From Oreocharis arfaki (Eukaryota > Chordata > Aves > Passeriformes > Paramythiidae): a DNA stretch of 64,000 nt. Below, piece after piece: positions 49,201 to 62,329 of this stretch (positions are counted from its first letter, which is position 1; every line of letters begins with the position of its first letter). The stretch is from assembly GCA_013398015.1 (NCBI GenBank), contig VZRR01007589.1, positions 366,266 to 430,265 of the forward strand, in the 5' to 3' direction. The notes under the pieces are model-generated. The model made no database searches. It had not been told where the DNA came from and was given only the letters and a program-made list of their open reading frames with translations. A program made the position numbers and the translations under genes.

Positions 49201-52200
49201 TATGCTGTCCACTGCTTGAACAGCAGTATAGCCCTCATGTGCTAAAACTGGAGACCAGCATGCTAATTCTGCATTCCAGAAGGGAGCAGGAAACAAAACT
49301 ACTTGAAACATTTTCCTATTAGTAAGGGTCAGTTTCTCAGTACACAGCATGATCATTTTCTATAAATACACCACGGTGCTAATTTCAAAGAAAGAGAAAC
49401 ACCCAACATGGAGGGAAGAGTTCATCTGGGAGCAAACAGACGTAAACTTGGCACATCCAAATCATAGTCAGAATGGCAGGAAGGTTGCTAAGCAGCTTTG
49501 TCACAGCCCCCGAGTAGTACCAGTAGTAGCAAAGAATATACTATTTTTAAGATGAAGTTCACTTGACCTGTATACAGAGACTTGGACTGAGGCAACCCTT
49601 TCAGCTGCAGTGTAAGCTAAAAAAGGACAAAGAAGAAGTACTGGCACGAATGAAGTATGTGAATATTAGCAAAGGATTTCATAGAAAGTGCGAAGAGCAG
49701 GAAATTACCTTAGGAATATTGTCTAGCAGGAAGACAGATGCAGCTTTGTTAATGGGCAAGGCCTCAGACCCCAGAAAAATTAGCTTAACACAGCATAATA
49801 AAAAAGGCATGAGAAGAGAAAGACAAACTGTAGGTCCCATGAGGCAGTACTTACCCCTGCTGAGGGCTACAAAGTGGAATGCACTGCACAGGAAAATGAA
49901 GGACACAAATAGTTCAGTCAAAGAATGGGAAAGTGTAATCAAGATGTGAAGACTCTGGGCATAAGGCAAAACAAGTCTCTGAAAGTGGTCCATAGCTTAT
50001 GGTAGAGAGACCACAGGCTTGCAAAACGTAAAGGACACTGAGTAATCTACTCCCAGGATTAAACACGTTTAAATTTGTGGCTATATCTGAGCCACAACTC
50101 TCAGCATTTTTAAGATCAACCCAAAAAGGAGGAGGGAAAAGCCACCTAACAGTTGTGAACCTCACAAAGATGTCAAGCGAAAAGAAGGAGAGCTGCAGGA
50201 AGAGAAAGGACGACTTTAGCTTTACTTTTAATGCATGTTGAAAGCCTTCCGTGTGCAGACTAAAATTTAGATACAAAATGCTATTATTCTCTTCAGTTCC
50301 TTCATTCTGAACCAGCCATTCCCCTGGTGGACAGCTACTCAGTCCAAGAGAGGACTGATGCTGAGATCCTTTGGTTCTGATCACTTCCAAGTGAGTTTTT
50401 TCAGTGTGTCAACAGATAATAACTAGAGGAGAAGAAAACCAGCCATAGCTTGTCCAAACCATTATCTCCAACATATTACACACATCTTCCTTTGCTTTTC
50501 TGTTTAATGTAAGCTCAACAATAGGAGCCAAGAAGGAACTCTGCTGAAACAGGTCAAATCAGCCATTCAGTCTGATATCTCTCTTCTGATAGCGCTTGTG
50601 CCAAGTTCCTCAAAGGGCAACTAAAAACAACAACAGACATAAGCAATTCTGTAATATTAGATAACAAAGAAAAACATCTTTTGGTTCATAGTTTTTTTTT
50701 TTTTAATTCTTTTTGGATTCCTTGCCCTATAAACATTCAGTTAATTTAATGACAGTTTCTATTCAATTTCATTCAGGGTCAAGTACTGAACTTTGGAAAC
50801 AAAGATAGTAATGTCATTATCTTTCAGAGCATATGGTCAAGTCCAAAAGTGTCTTAGCATTGCTCAAAACATATTAAACCATTTGTCTCACATTAGATGC
50901 AACCAAGTACCCTTTAGAAATATTCTGAATCAAGCCTTCTACTACATGAACTTTTGAAAGTGAATTTATTGAGTAAATAAATCCTTATGAGACCTCTACA
51001 GAAATACTGTTTTTCATTTAAATTGGGTTCCATCATATTCCCAAAGAGCGTCAAAGAAAGAATCCCATCTTAGATTTTCTGTACTGTGCCATTCATATAT
51101 CCTCTCACTTCTGCATTTCTATTTACCAGCTCTTTTATTATTATATATGTATATATTCTTTTTTGGTACAGTTCATTTAACCAAATAAAAAATGCCTCAC
51201 AGCAGTAAGACAAAAAAGCCACACCTAAAGTCCCCACTGGATGTTTCTGTGTATCAGCTTTTCAAGCTTAACTTTGAGAGGACAACTAGTTAATAGTTAC
51301 ACCATTTAAACTACAAATCAGTTGTGGAGACAAACATCCAAGTTGCAAATAGTTTTTTTAACATGAGTAGCTGAAAGAAAATAATGTAAAACCTGGGTAA
51401 AAACTGTCTGGGTCTATTCTTGAAAAGAAAGAAATGGGGCATGCTGAGTTACGAAGCTTTAGTTGTGCTGTAAATTCAGTATGTGTGAACCAGAAACAGT
51501 ATTTGGATGGCCAGAAAATATTCAGTTTCTAACTGCAATTATTTTGGTTTCAGAGCCATTGCACAATGCTTATAGAGCACTGCACAAACCTTATAGACTC
51601 ATGGTGTTCCTAACACGATATAAATCTCAGTCTAATGTCCAAAATGTGATTTACCTCTCTCCTATGCAAACTGTAATTTATAATACTGTGTTCTACTTTC
51701 AGATAGGAATTATACATTAACTACCTTATTGGCAAGTTTAGATATACAACCTTATGTTCATTCTTAATGGAACAGAAACTCTCCAGACTCTTGCTTTCAT
51801 TAATTTCTTTTGACTATCACCATTTTAGAGACATTAATTTTCTCTTCTTGAAAAAGAAGAGGAATTCCCTACTTTCTATGACTTTGACTTTCTTCCTTTA
51901 TCTGTTTAAACTCTAGTGTCTGAAATACTCATAGAATACTCCGAGAAATAAAAATGTGACTGGATGGGGATTTCTGAAAGCTCCCAATACTCTATTCCCA
52001 TTGAAGTCACTGCTAGTTTATTCCACACACCTGTGAGATGAGAGCTTAGGCAGCACTGAGGCCTGATTTCATGCTGTAATGTTTCCATAAATGGAATTCT
52101 AGGTATACACAAAATCTATTTTTTAATCCTTAAGCACTCAATAACATCACCAATGTGGCTTTGCTCTACGCCTATATTCCCATTTGTGAGTTTCCCTAAT

Positions 52201-52412
52201 AACTGTTGAACCTCTTGGCTAAATCGAGGATAAAGCCTCAAAGGTATTTCAGTTCTGTAAGCTTTCTGAAGACTAGCAGGAAAACAGAGAGACTGTATTA
52301 ATGTCTCCCAGGGAGCCAGGAAGAGCCTCATCCTCACTGTTCAGCAGTCAATCCAGGGGGAGAACATTACGGTATGCCTTAACAGTGGGAAAAGTTTAGA
52401 ATGCAGCTCACA
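43216..52412. other. Unassigned non-coding DNA, no gene recognised
   Basis: About 9 kb without recognised transposon or gene. Frames reach 158 codons (49914-50390, -), 128 codons (49563-49949, +) and 112 codons (44421-44759, +); none shows a known motif. The segment 50.69-51.2 kb is strongly A+T-rich, with a poly-T run and a TATATGTATATA stretch. A C+T-rich patch lies at 44602-44645, and a slippable hairpin at 45601. Confidence 0.65.
45601..45626. repeat. 9-bp hairpin with two alternative right arms
   Basis: GGATGCAGA (45601-45609) pairs perfectly with TCTGCATCC (45618-45626). The overlapping TCTGCATC at 45612-45619 can pair with the same left arm with a 2-nt loop. Probably incidental. Confidence 0.65.
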
Positions 52413-52590
52413 TTCACAGAATCAAAGAAACATAGAATCAGAGAATAAACTGAGTTGGAAGGGACCTACCAGGACCAAGGAGTCTAACTCCCAGCCCTGC
52501 ACAGGACCATCCCCAAGAGTCACAGCATGTACCTGAGAGTATTGTCCAAACACTTCTTGAACTCTGTCAGGCAGCCTACCAATGAGGCAC
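52413..52590 (-). mobile_element. CR1 LINE 3' UTR fragment
   Basis: The plus strand reads 'cacagaatcaaagaaacatag', 'gagttggaagggacctacc', 'ccctgcacaggac', 'tgtccaaacacttcttgaac' and 'tctgtcaggcagcc', matching the 3' UTR of a CR1 subfamily in reverse orientation. The 3' tail carries three AGAATCA/TAGAATCAG-type repeats at 52416-52443. Everything upstream in the element (the rest of the UTR and all of ORF2) is missing. Confidence 0.9.
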
Positions 52591-55500
52591 AAAGCCTTAA
52601 GGTTCCAATACTTCTACCGTACAAAGAATTACACTTGATTTCAATGAAGTATATTAAATAATGCTTACGCCTTAACACAGTAAGATTCAGACAATTTAAA
52701 CCTGCATTTAGGTAGGTTTACTTTTAAGCAAGAAATGATAAAACAAATTCTAAATCTATTCAGGATTATTTATTTTTTCTTTGCTTTTGCATCTTCTGAT
52801 CAACAAGGGAAAACAGTATCTTACAACATGTGAGGGGTAGATGGCTACCAAATATCTCCCACTACACAGTCTGAGGTGCACGAACACATGTAGAGTCATC
52901 GACTACATGCACTACAGCTGCTCCAGAGAGGAGATCTGCAGGTACAGATCCTTCAGTCAGCATTATGCCCAAGTGGGTTTGGTCAGGATGAGTGAAGAGA
53001 GGGAAAGGGAAAGGAGCTACCTGAGCTACCTGTGAGACAAACACAACTGAAAAGATTCAGAAGGTAGAAAGCTACTGGGCTCAAAAAATGTAAATTCATG
53101 TCTGCACTTACATGTTCATGCAACCAACCCACACCCAAAGTATCTTCCTACAAATGTTACCACAAGATTTATGATGTTCTTTGCAGTATTCCATCAATCC
53201 CTTTTCCCTCCAGTACTTGTAACTCTGCAGCAACTCCTGGCTCAACTTTTGTGACTATGTACCTTCAACCAGGTGTTGCCAAGAGCTGCTTCCTTACAAG
53301 CAGTGATTTCAGACCCTGCCAGAAACCTCTAACAAATTCATTCTCCGTGAGTCAGACACTAATGCCATTATGAGGTCTAAACCAGCTGGCAGGGGTGAGA
53401 CATATTAATCTCAGTTGACCTCTGTACACATAAAAAATTACTAACATAAGATCTCGTCAAGCATATGCTGGCCTAAGTCTATTCAATAACTGCCTGGGAT
53501 CCTGGAAAAAAAAACATAAACAGAAGGCCGAATCTAATCCTAAATCTGCTCTTATTCCAACAGTAGTGTCAACCCTCCACATTTTATCCCAAAAGCAGTG
53601 GTAGTGAACATTTATTCTTGAAGCTCACATTTCCCAGACAAATGGACTGCTATGACTTGCTAATCAGACATAACTAGTATAATGCCATTGCTCATCACTC
53701 TAAAGAAATCTTTAATCTTATCCTAAAGATGCAGAGTTTTGAAGAGATCAAGAAGATCCAAACCACATTTCTCAGACAGTAATAAAAACTGGAATATTTT
53801 TAGGTACTTTTGTGAGCTTGCTGTGGTAGTGACCTACTTGCCCTAGACTTGCTCTGTGCTGCGTGCAAAAAGAAGACACATGCACAAGGTAATTCATCCC
53901 ACCTGGAGGTGGACATCTAAAACAAATGGGATGAGCAGTTCTCTGCAGGTGTCTTTCTCTCCCCCTCAATTATAGGGGAAGCTTTAGCAAGATGCCCCAT
54001 TTTTCAAACCACTAAAGTCTTTTAAAATGAACTTTTTTTTCTCTACCAGTTGCATTTCAGCCTCATTTAAGCAGTACGGCAGACTGAATCTAAATGTAAA
54101 TGTATATGAATCTCTAAAGCACAAGGCAAAACAACACATACATACAGATGGCTGTACATACACACACACACACACTTTTCAAAGGCCTGCAGCCAGGACC
54201 TGAAATAAAGTGACTCACTTCATGACATATTTTCTGATCTACCATGCAGCTGGGTAGATGGACTGAATCACATCTGAGATTTCAGCTGGGTTCTAAAGGT
54301 ACTGGTAGGAAACCTATCTTTGTATCTTTTATTCAGAGTTTTCATTTTTACTTTTCAAGATTGCTTGTTTTAAAAGAATATTTAAAGACACCACCATCAA
54401 GAACACACTGTCTGCAATTAAATAAAACTTAGCCTAAGATCAAGTAATTCTGCTTCCTAGGAAGATGAGCTATGTTTAATAAGATTTAAAGCTATTTTGT
54501 CTCATCATACATACATTGTACAGCCTGAATTTTATGATTTTTAAGATGTCAGGGAATATATTTATAATAATGGAAGTTGTTTTGAGTATGGTTTGCATCA
54601 AGCCCCATACAGACAGAAATCAGAATTCAATTAAAATGTATATATCCCAGCATTTAAAATAGTTCTTCATTTAGAAGAACTACCTAATCATGTCAAAAGT
54701 ATCAGAAAAAGAAGTTCCATAACATATTTGACTTGGAAAAAAAAGAAAGTCTTCCTATTAATCAACTCCCATGGCTCCTATTCACACAACAGCAGCCGTG
54801 TTTTTGAAATGATTCATGGGCCCCAAAATAAAATGAAAATTTAAAGCTTTTTGAAAGCATCTGTGCAGGTGTGTTCCTATTTTTATTTTGGGTGTTTTTC
54901 TCTGCAGTGCTGACTTCATACATTTGTTTTTTACTCATAGACTGAAAGAGAAAACCAATTGCTCTGTGATCTGTTTGGTTTGAGGACTTTCATAAGCCCA
55001 AATTGACTTCTCAATTTTGAGTGAACTGAACAAAATGAAAAATGAATATTCACTCTACAAGTGTCAGGTAAATCGAAACTAGGAATAATGAAAGCAAAAT
55101 TTCAGTACAGTATCAACTGAAGACTGCAGATTTTGAAAAAAAAATGTCAACACCATTATTCAATCTACTGTAAATGTGGTCCATACTGATATTTAACGAA
55201 CTGCATCCCACTGTGCTATGGTTAGAAAACTTGAGCTGACCTCAACAGATAAAAATAGTTCTTCAATTCCATACATAATTAAGAAAACAGCAATATTTCA
55301 AGTAGAATTTGACAGATCTCAATGAAAGCATTTTGCAGTTATCCAATGCCGTATCTTAAGTTTTGCGAAGTATCACACTTTGCTCACATCTTCAAACAAG
55401 CTGCCATGTTTTCAAATGGGTTTCTTTTTCAAACTTGACTGCACGCATTTTTTAAAGAATGTTTTTATTACACAACTGAGCCCTATGTTAAAGAAAAATA

Positions 55501-57373
55501 TATTTATATTTAATTACAAAGAAAAGTTTGAAGATTTTATGGAGATTTGTGCAGAACAGTCTCCAGAGTGTAGCAGCACCACCAGCACTCAGTTTGCAAT
55601 GCAACAGATGTAAACAATACAGAAAAAGTAAACAGACCTTCACAAAGCTACTAATTTCATCAAGATCAGAGGATATAAATTCTTCATAAGATTTGAAAGA
55701 TTTTCATTGAAATATAAATAGTATTATATCTAAGAACAACACATTTAGTGTAGTATTAACGTTTTATGTCCAGATAACTTCGAAACTGTAGAAGCAAAAA
55801 AGCATGACATCCTTTTCAATTTCTATCAGAACAGTAAAAAGTCCTGCATAGATTTTAAATAGGAGGTTGTAGGGCCTATTAACAAAAATGTACCGTTTTG
55901 ACACCTGAGTTCAGAATTAGGTCCCAGCTACTGAGAGATCAGCATCAGCTTAAATCCATGCATACTACCAGGGATTGTGAAACAAAATGAATCTATACAA
56001 CTCTGCACTTATTCGAGAGAAATCCTAACTATATGTGACACACAAACTTTCTCACTGGCTGATAACGTCACTTGGTCCATAACAGGAATTCTTTGCAAAA
56101 CAGAGGCAAACAGAAAACGATTATTCTGAAATTGTTCCGGCAGGAAGAGCCAAAGGAAAAAACGTAAATGTTACAGCATAGAGACTGCATATTATCTTTG
56201 TAATGCTCTATGAAAACAGATATTTGCACTAGAATCAAGGAAGACTGCATGGTGTTTGATTACCTTTCCATAGACAGACTACCTGCTACGCACACGGACA
56301 CACGAACCACCTCTCCGAGGCAAACAGGATATGGGAGAAGGTGGCAGAATTTGGTTAAGGTCATAAAATTAGATCCTTGAGAGCACTAGAAACCAGAGAA
56401 CTCCAGAGAATCCCTAAGACTTCCACTTAACACCCCCAGCAGCGGCATGAGGAATGGAAGCCTGAATCATGTTGCAGGAGAGGATTTCTTTATGAGAAGC
56501 TGTCTGAGGTATTCATTTTTCACTCATTTTCATTCATTTTTTTACGGATTGTAAAAGAGTAACTCATAATTTATATACTTAAAATTAGACAGCATCAGCT
56601 GCTGCCCCAGTATTGACTGCGTGATCCTGATGGATTTGTGAGACGCAATGCTAGACACTGCATTCCCCAATCAAATGTTTCTTTGCATACAGTACAGCAT
56701 TCACACACCAGATCTAGAGGGCAGCACACATGAAGACATTCCCTCTCATATTTTCTGTAATATTCCTTTCTCCTCTGTCAACCATGAGGGAGAAAAGCCA
56801 TGATTGTTTTATACACTATTCCTTCTCTTCTTTACTAAAAGTCAAATATGGATTCATAGCGTATGAATGTAAATATACCAGTTAATACTCAAGCCACAGT
56901 GGCAATATCAGCTTCATAACAGTTTGACTACTTTCAGCAAAGATGTCTAAAAACTGAAAAAACTGAGAAATTAATCAGCATACTAGGGAAATTAGTGCTA
57001 ATTAAGTTATCTGAGTACCTGAACTTTCGCAACACAAAAACTGTAAAATAGATTAGTATTTTATTTACTGCTCATTATTAAGAAGTGAGGAGCAGCTAAA
57101 ATCACACTATATTAATAAGGTCACAATTACAGTACATTACTTTTTTACAAACTGAACGCAATCACACAATGTTTAAAATTTCATTATTCCCAGTATTGGG
57201 AACAAGGTAAAGACAGGATCTACACCTCGTGTCCATTTTCCACAGGAGGCAAAAATGGCATGCACTGACAAACAAATGCAGAAAATATACATATACCTCA
57301 CATGAGGTTCACATGGACTGTCTCTCCCACATGGCTCAGTGAGGAATACAGAGACTGAACACATAATTTGTTT
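52591..57373. other. Unassigned non-coding DNA, no gene recognised
   Basis: A+T-rich with short frames only (at most about 91 codons). A (CA)n run sits at 54161. The 54.4-55.6 kb and 56.8-57.2 kb stretches are low in CpG and free of recognised repeats. They would be the places to look for conserved non-coding elements, but nothing in the sequence alone shows this. Confidence 0.65.
54161..54175 (+). repeat. (CA)7.5 microsatellite
   Basis: A short CA dinucleotide run preceded by imperfect ACATA units from 54136. Confidence 0.9.
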
Positions 57374-57462
57374 TTCAGAGAATCATACAACCATAAATTG
57401 GTTAGAAGAGACTTCTGAAGGTCATTTAGTCCAACCACCCTGAAATGAGCAGGGACATCTTT
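57374..57462 (-). mobile_element. CR1 LINE 3'-terminal fragment
   Basis: 'agagaatcatacaaccata', 'ttggttagaagagacttctg', 'aggtcatttagtccaacc' and 'gagcagggacatct' on the plus strand match the last 90 bp of CR1 in reverse orientation. Upstream element sequence is absent. Divergent, with the tail octamers partly eroded. Confidence 0.88.
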
Positions 57463-57900
57463 TTCTTAGTAAGAGCTGCAGTACCACATGGAGGAACTGT
57501 GAAAACTCAAATTTGGCAATACATCAGATTGCTTGCTGACACAGGGCTAAGCTGTGGCTTCAGTTATACAGACATAGGGGGAGGCAGGAGGTAGCCCCAT
57601 TCTGTGCACACAGAAACAAGGGGATGCCCTTCCACATTCACCAGCAAGACATGGAGCAGTTACTTCAGCAGGGAGTAAAGAGGAGTCTTAGCACACTATC
57701 CAACTCACTATTTACAATGAACCCCCTTCCAACTGCACTGTGTTTGTATACCCAAGGGGAAGATTATTTGGGAAAGCAAGGCAGGGCTGCAGCTGCTTCC
57801 TCATCTTCCCTCTGACACTCAGTGCATAGCTGGTGATGCACCTAGCTGAACATGCATGATTTCACCCTTTACTCCTGCTGTGTCTGGCCCTACAATGCAG

Positions 57901-58038
57901 CTAACAAAAAAAACCCCAAAAAACCCACCACCACCATTAAAAAAAAAAACAAACCCAAAACCAAACAAACAAAACCCCTAAAAAACCAAAACAACCAACA
58001 AAAAACCACCACCGCAATAACAACAACAAAAAAAACCC
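57901..58038 (+). repeat. Strand-asymmetric A/C tract, 138 bp
   Basis: Of 138 plus-strand bases only one is G (58014) and five are T; the rest are A or C in irregular AAACCC, CCACCA, ACAAAC and CAACAA units. There is no fixed period. It yields K/T/P/N-rich plus-strand and F/V/G-rich minus-strand frames that are composition artefacts. The best reading is a degraded low-complexity (A-C) repeat. Confidence 0.9.
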
Positions 58039-58192
58039 TTACATTTTTGGTTCTTCCATTTTCTTTATTTTGAACATTTGACAAGCCTGCATAATCAATT
58101 CAACTTTGTACCTCATGTGATTTTGAATTTCTTTCAATTTAAAAAAGTATGTTTCAGGTTAAACTCACACATTCAGTGATCTGACAGAGCTC

Positions 58193-58263
58193 TTTTTTTT
58201 TTTTTTTTTGTCCTGGCAAAAACTGAAATGTAAATGTCTGTGATGCTTTCTTTCTTTCTTTCT
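58193..58263 (+). repeat. Poly-T (17) and (CTTT)4 simple repeats
   Basis: Seventeen T at 58193-58209, then 36 bp of ordinary sequence, then four CTTT units plus CT at 58246-58263. Both are short simple repeats. The poly-T could be read as a poly-A tail on the minus strand, but no retrocopy is recognisable next to it. Confidence 0.85.
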
Positions 58264-59094
58264 GGCTGCTTTCCTTTGCTTTATTTTAAAAGCATATATT
58301 TAGGGAAAAGTTTGTGAGAGCAGTGCTTTGTTTTGAATATAGAAAATGTGGGGATTTGACAGGTCCTAGAAATCTTCAGCTTTAAGTACTGCCAGTCTAT
58401 TCCCAATTTTCTTTTTCTGGGCCTCAGATGTCAGCATCAAACAGTCAAAATTTACCAGCTTTTTAACAGAAATCCTGTGCATATGTGCAGGAAAAATTGG
58501 ACATTCCATGTGAAATTATTCATCAATCATTACGGGTAAGAACTCTTCGTTAGTATCCATCATAAGCAAGCACAGTGTCTCTCGCATGTCATATGCAGCT
58601 CTCTCACAGAGGTTCAGCCAAGTCCCCAGTGGGAGCTCCCTGGGTTTCGTCAAGTCAGCTCTTTCACCAGGCCCACTCACACTCTGTGAAAAGCTCTGCC
58701 AGCTGCTGCTGCACGCACAGGAACCTCTGTCAAAACCAATTTAGAGAACTGCCTGGTTTCACGTGCTGGCATCGGATCCTCTATTTTATCTGGCAATTTT
58801 AAGCAATTTTTAGCTGGCAAGAACATCAAGTCAGCAAGATAATGATAATACTGTGGAGTTCATGGTGGTTTGTCTCTTAAGAGTCAAAAGGCTTTGCTTT
58901 AGGCATGGTGAATGTAAAATAAAAATTTAAAAATACACAATACTGATTTATAATGAACAACCGAAGGAAATGCTTCTCTCCCAGAGAGAAAACAGAAGAG
59001 AAGCAGAGGCTGCATTAGGTAACTAGGCTAGGTATCTCCCTAGAAGGAAAAAAAGCCAGCTCATGGTATTTTTGCTCTGGGCTGGCCAAATACC

Positions 59095-59112
59095 TTTGAA
59101 GGTACCTTCAAA
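59095..59112. repeat. Perfect 18-bp palindrome
   Basis: TTTGAAGGTACCTTCAAA is identical to its own reverse complement with no spacer. It is flanked by a direct repeat of AAATACCTTT (59088-59097 and 59110-59119), which suggests a local duplication event. No factor-binding assignment is made. Confidence 0.85.
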
Positions 59113-61871
59113 TACCTTTTTGAAAATGATACACTGGGAATTCATTGTCAAAACTACAGTGGCATGTACTTAAATTTGCAATCACTTCACTGCAAAAGCT
59201 TATATAGAAATACATTCTGTCTCACTTCTGATAAGAAAAACAGGTGACACTTTTTTCCCTTGCCCAAGGTAAGCTTTAAAAGCAATCTGCCTGATGAGGC
59301 TTAACTTTTAAGGCCTGCAAGGGTTGGTGATAGCACAAAAGATAGCAGGAGAATCAGGAAATGGCACAGTCAATGGACAAAAATCATGAGACAAGATCCC
59401 TGTACAAAAATAAAAGGGAGGTCCTGCAAGCCTTGAAAAATATGCTGCACACATTGTTAAAAAAGCCTTTAAAGGCATTCTTCAAAAAAATAAACTGAAC
59501 TGACATATCAAGCCATTATGATTTCTTCTACATGACCTTCCTCTACATCCTTATGCACTAGATGAAACCAAACCCAGGGAACAAAAGTGCAAAGTAACAA
59601 AACCAGAATAATAGCTTTCCCTGTTTTGTTCTGGGGTTTCTCTGGAGAAGAGACTGCTATTTAACTCCCATGACACTGAAGCCATATTCAGGCAAGCATG
59701 TGAAAACCAAGATATTTGATTTTTATACAGGACATCACACTGTCATTTTGTGTAATTCTTTGTTCCCCAAAACTGGCTATTCATGTGCCCTGTTATTTCA
59801 CCTCAGTGTGCCACACAGCTCTCAGTCTGCAAAAACAGTGGCAGATCTGAGAAGGAAAGAAGACAGGACATAGGAAAGCACAGACAGCAAGGCCACAGCA
59901 TTTTAAGGATGGCTGCACCCTGGTAAGGATATCCCACATGCAACAATGGCTGTGGGTGGCACTTCTGCCTCTCTAAGCTGCCAGGGCTCAACCCCTACAG
60001 TGAAACTGAAGATATTTACATATGGTGATACTGCCTGCAGGAAAATATTGTCAAATGCACGAACACTGCCCAGGAAAGGCTTACTGTGTGTGCTGTGACC
60101 AGTCAGGAGACTGGGGAAAGAGCAGGCTGAACAGCCATGCTAACCCTTTCTCATCCTCCTTTGCTTGCCAGCATGGGAACAACACAGGTGCAGGATCAGT
60201 CCTCAGATGCATGCTAGAGCATAGCATGAGACACCTCTAGAGTGCAAACAACTTTATTTCAGCAGTGATGCTTGTTTCCATGTTGCCATGTGGCCACAGG
60301 AATTACTTGTTCCCTGAAGTCTGCTGGGAGGCAGGCTGTGTGTATGGAGATAGGGCTTTGCCATGCAGGCCCAAGGACAGATCCAGGACACCTCAACATT
60401 ACTCAAGGGTGCTGCAACAGTGGGGTTGTCACTGCAGCCATTTCTCAGAGGCACCACTCAAGACACCCTGAGTATACTGCAGAGTACACAGGGTGTGCGC
60501 CATCAGAGAACTGACTCTGGAGGTTCAAATGTTTGCACGTGCTAATTACGTAACAGCAGACCACACACGTACTAGGAGCAGCCAGATCACTACTATATGA
60601 TGCAAGAATTTAATATTTTGTTTAAAAGAAGAGTTTAATTTTCCAAGATCTTATAAATGACAGGAACTGGTGAAAAATGCATACCATATCATTAAGCTCT
60701 GCTAGGTGACAAGTGTTATCTCCAAACAAAAATAAAACCAAGCCTATTCAGGCACAGAACAGTTCTCTCCTATTAGGAGGATAAAAGAAGCAAAGAATCC
60801 CTTTCCCCTTTTCATAACTTCAAAGACATCTTACTAGAGCGACACACGCATATCTGGGGGTTTGGGAACCCCAGATCACACCATATGGACAGTGACGAAG
60901 CAAACCAGCATCCCCCTGTGCCGGCTGCCAAACATTCAGAAACCTAACAAAGCAACGTGCATGTGACTAATGGAGCAAGGGAACAGGCCCACAGCCCAAT
61001 CCACAATGAGAAACAGTGCTCTAACTTCGGGACTTCCTATCAATTTCAAAGCAGAGAATTCTCTGGCGGCTTCTGCGAGGAGGTCTTAAACCCTTTTACT
61101 GACATGTGTGACTGAAATCACTCCTATCAGTGATTATCCCTGCTGTGGTATCGCTATTGAGAAGCTGTGTTGGTCTGTCTCCACAAAGAATCTCAAGGCA
61201 TTATCACCACCTACTTGCTGTTCTCACTCAGCATTACTGCCACTGGTTTGTTAAGGCAAAGGATTTATCTTTCGAGAAAATTGGCTGAAAAATTAAGGGC
61301 AGAACAGCAGATAAAGGGTGTCCAGACCCTACAGTACTTCCAGTGATCAACATTCTGTGTATCTATTTTTATTCCTTCTCTCAAACCAGCCTGGGTCTGT
61401 GCTTTGTCCTCAATCCACTTTTTTTATGAGTCACATCAGATTAGAAATACATTCAACTATGAGAAAAATCTTTTGCAACTGATCCAAAAAGAAACAATAA
61501 CAGAAACCCACGCATATTACATTTGGCGACTCTTTAAAAACAAACAGAAACAATGCAAGACACTGAAAAATATTGACAGGTTTCCTTACAGTCTTGTTTA
61601 GAAATGTACTGCAGCTGAAGTCACTTGTAGGATATCCTGTGGGTGACACATGAGGTAGTCAATAAAGGAGAAAAAGAAACCGGACATTTGAATACAAGGC
61701 TTTGTTCTGTATTTTTGCTACACAATCTGTAACTACATCAGTTACCCCTCTGTCTCTATCACTGCACAGGATTTGTGTGGTTTTTTCCTCAGTTTACGGA
61801 CACTAACTGAACATCTTAACTGTGAATACTGTAAATCTTACCTACACAAGCCTCTTACTACAAGAAAGAAA

Positions 61872-62329
61872 GTGAGGTGCTGAGGCACATGGAAAAAGAA
61901 ATTAAGCTGGGGAAGGGTCTGGAGCACAAGTCTGATGAGGAGTGGCCAAGGGAGCTGGGGATGTTCAGCCTGGAGAAAAGCTCAGGGGGACCTTATCACT
62001 CTCTACAACTGCCTGAAAGGAGGGTGTAGCCAGGTGAGGTTTGATGTCCCAAGTAACAAGCGACAGGACAAGACTAAATGTCATCAAGCAGCACCATGTG
62101 AGGTTTTGACTGGATATTAGGAAAGATTTATCCACTGAAGGGGCTGGAACAGGCTACCCAGAGAAGCATCTGAGGCACTAGACCTAGAGGTATTTAAAAG
62201 ATGCGTAAATGTGACACTAAGGGATATGGTTTAGTGATATGGCAGTGCTATGTTTATGGTTGGGCTCAATCTTAGGGTCTTTTTCAAAGACTTTTTCAAA
62301 CTAAACATTTCTATGAGTCTTTGATTTTA
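61872..62329 (+). mobile_element. CR1 LINE, 5'-truncated 3' end
   Basis: Plus-strand CR1 from the ORF2 C-terminus ('ggggaagggtctggagcac', 61918) through 'gatgttcagcctggagaaaag', 'ctctacaactgcctgaaagg' and 'ccaagtaacaagcgacagg', then the 3' UTR and a tail 'tttctatgagtctttgatt'. The ORF2 end is broken by small deletions, including one in the LEKRRLRGDL block (61976-61990). Near the 3' end CTTTTTCAAA is duplicated with a 12-bp period (62279-62302), unlike the usual single copy. Moderately old. Confidence 0.92.

Larger units (their letters stand above)
57463..61871. other. Unassigned non-coding DNA, no gene recognised
   Basis: Contains the A/C tract at 57901, poly-T and CTTT repeats at 58193-58263 and an 18-bp palindrome at 59095. 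Open frames are all below about 80 codons. The 60.2-60.55 kb stretch keeps frames open in all three forward frames because of its composition, with no recognisable protein. Confidence 0.65.

Noticed and set aside
57852..58084. Lys/Thr-rich plus frame and hydrophobic F/V/G-rich minus frame resembling a membrane segment
   Set aside because: Both come from the A/C tract at 57901-58038. The apparent membrane segment is GTT/TTT/GGT codon composition, with no gene context.
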